Below the pieces are notes generated by a model. The model did not search any database. It saw only the letters and a program-made list of their open reading frames with translations, and was not told where the DNA came from. This document shows, piece by piece, positions 62,691 through 64,000 of a stretch of 64,000 nucleotides of DNA; the first letter of the stretch is position 1, and every line of letters starts with the position of its first letter. The DNA is from Cymodocea nodosa (lineage: Eukaryota; Streptophyta; Magnoliopsida; Alismatales; Cymodoceaceae). The position numbers were made by a program, and so were the translations under genes. Location: NCBI GenBank assembly GCA_036874045.1, contig CM072337.1, positions 21,240,001 to 21,304,000 on the forward strand, written 5' to 3'.

Positions 62691-64000
62691 TTTTCTTTAA
62701 TTATATCAAAAGTGATTACTTTGTATATTGTTGTTTGTGCAATGTACTTGATTATTGAAATACGTAGTTGTATTGTTGATTAGATAAATAAATATGTATG
62801 TTTGAATTATGATAATGTTATGTATTTATTATTGAAATGCATGGTAAAATAGTTGATTAAATGAAGAAAAGATGCTTGCTTGAGGTTATAGCATTTCATA
62901 TGAGATGAAAATGCAAATGAATGTAGAACGTATGAAAATAATTTGGTTTTGTGTAATTTGAGCACGTAATTTTTTTTTAATAAACATTTGTTATTGGGAT
63001 TACTAAGAAATGCCTAAATAACTCATTTAGGAGCATTTATTTATTACTTTAAAGAGTAGTTGTAACGAAATCTTATGTGCAATGTATGAGCTAGATAACT
63101 TAAATCTCATCACAAAATAATTTGTGATAAAATAAATTATGTAAGTCACTTCAAATCTTGTTACAAAGTAGTAAATAACATGATAAGATATATAAGTTAA
63201 TTCCAACTCCGTCCATTAGGGCGATATATAATCAGTGCTTTTAAATGTAAATATTTAAGGATAAGTATGTTATAACAATTATATGGTAAGACTTGTATAT
63301 ATATTTCTTATTCTTTATTTTTTGCTATGATATTATGTTATTTATTTATTTGTTATACTATATAAATAGTTTGTATTCTTCATATATACAATTATACTTA
63401 TTGAACTTTAACTTATTCATTTTCTTATGGTTGTCTTAAACCTAGATCCTGAAACATAAAATGATATATGATTGTAAGACAGGTAAAAGTTGCCTCAGGT
63501 CAATATCATAATTTTGTTGTTATGTAATTAATGATAAATGTAAGATTATGTAAATACATAAAAATACTTCTGTGTATATATGTATGGATGCTTGTATGTT
63601 TTTAAATTAAACTTAAATATATGAATTATATTTTGGTTTTCTGTTATTACAGAATGCTTTAGATCTACAGCAAATACATATACGTATCTTTGCTTCTTCT
63701 TCCTTTTTTTAAATTTCACATTTTTATTAAAAATATATTAATTTCTTCTTATATTTGATCACACTTAATCATCCTTGAATTATTTGTAACGTAACAATCA
63801 CCTCTTTGACGGGGAAATTTATCTTCCGTGGACTGAGGTGGAGACGTATTTTGTAATAAATAAATGTTGAGGTGGAAACGTGACAACAACGGAAGACAAG
63901 ATTCGTCGTGTCTGAATTATTATTAAAAAAAAAAAAAAAGGATGGGAAATGATCGTGTCCAGATCTAAAGTTCTGTTTAACTCAAATGGGAGTTAACTGT
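62691..64000. other. AT-rich, no gene seen
   Basis: No coding frame, RNA gene or recognisable element could be supported to the window edge. Confidence 0.5.

Noticed and set aside
1-64000. CRISPR arrays, operons, ribosome binding sites, phage or plasmid functions
   Set aside because: The window is plant nuclear DNA with spliced genes; no such prokaryotic structure was seen, and the hairpin arrays lack CRISPR-like unique spacers.

Overview
The window is nuclear DNA of a flowering plant. The evidence is GT-AG multi-exon genes with long AT-rich introns, plant-only families (MYB-CC factor, ZIFL transporter, the chloroplast splicing factor RNC1), and abundant retrotransposon debris. A non-grass monocot would fit, but the sequence does not settle the species. 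All gene models below were built by hand from reading frame, splice-site phase and family resemblance; none has transcript support.

Layout, left to right. 1-92: the last codons of an unidentified plus-strand gene. About 1.6-2.85 kb: decayed RTE-type LINE, minus strand. 4.8-12.5 kb: a MYB-CC (PHR1-like) transcription factor, plus strand, six coding exons plus a probable 5'UTR intron; its 4.9 kb first coding intron carries a degenerate repeat block and a 5S-rRNA-derived (Cassandra-like) element. 14.2-15.4 kb: broken LRR-kinase ectodomain fragment and an RTE-LINE tail. 16.1-18.4 kb: intact Sfp-type 4'-phosphopantetheinyl transferase, five exons. 19.3-23.4 kb: eight-exon UTP11 pseudogene, minus strand, with two in-frame TGA codons and a frameshift. 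25.0-26.9 kb: a retrotransposon-LTR-like tract holding two clusters of short tandem hairpins that share an AGTTA-loop-TAACT core. 27.06-27.42 kb: a minisatellite. 29.7-37.3 kb: ZIFL-type major-facilitator transporter, plus strand, 17 exons, apparently intact. 37.8-46.1 kb: RNC1, minus strand, five exons with one GC-AG intron; its 5.1 kb first intron is filled with LTR elements. 47.9-51.8 kb: DHHC-type protein S-acyltransferase, plus strand, five exons. 54.6-60.8 kb: an uncharacterised kinase-fold-like protein, minus strand, whose first coding exon appears to be only 7 nt. 61.1-64 kb: AT-rich sequence with one GC-rich island.

The genes do not form a pathway or cluster; they are unrelated housekeeping or regulatory genes separated by transposon remains. 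The main structural theme is one family of small non-autonomous LTR elements. It occurs in introns of all three minus-strand genes (UTP11 pseudogene, RNC1, kinase-like gene), with at least part of each copy in the same orientation as its host. The most unusual unexplained signals are the hairpin arrays at 25.0-25.65 and 26.64-26.74 kb and a pair of compensated palindromes at 8.23-8.35 kb.
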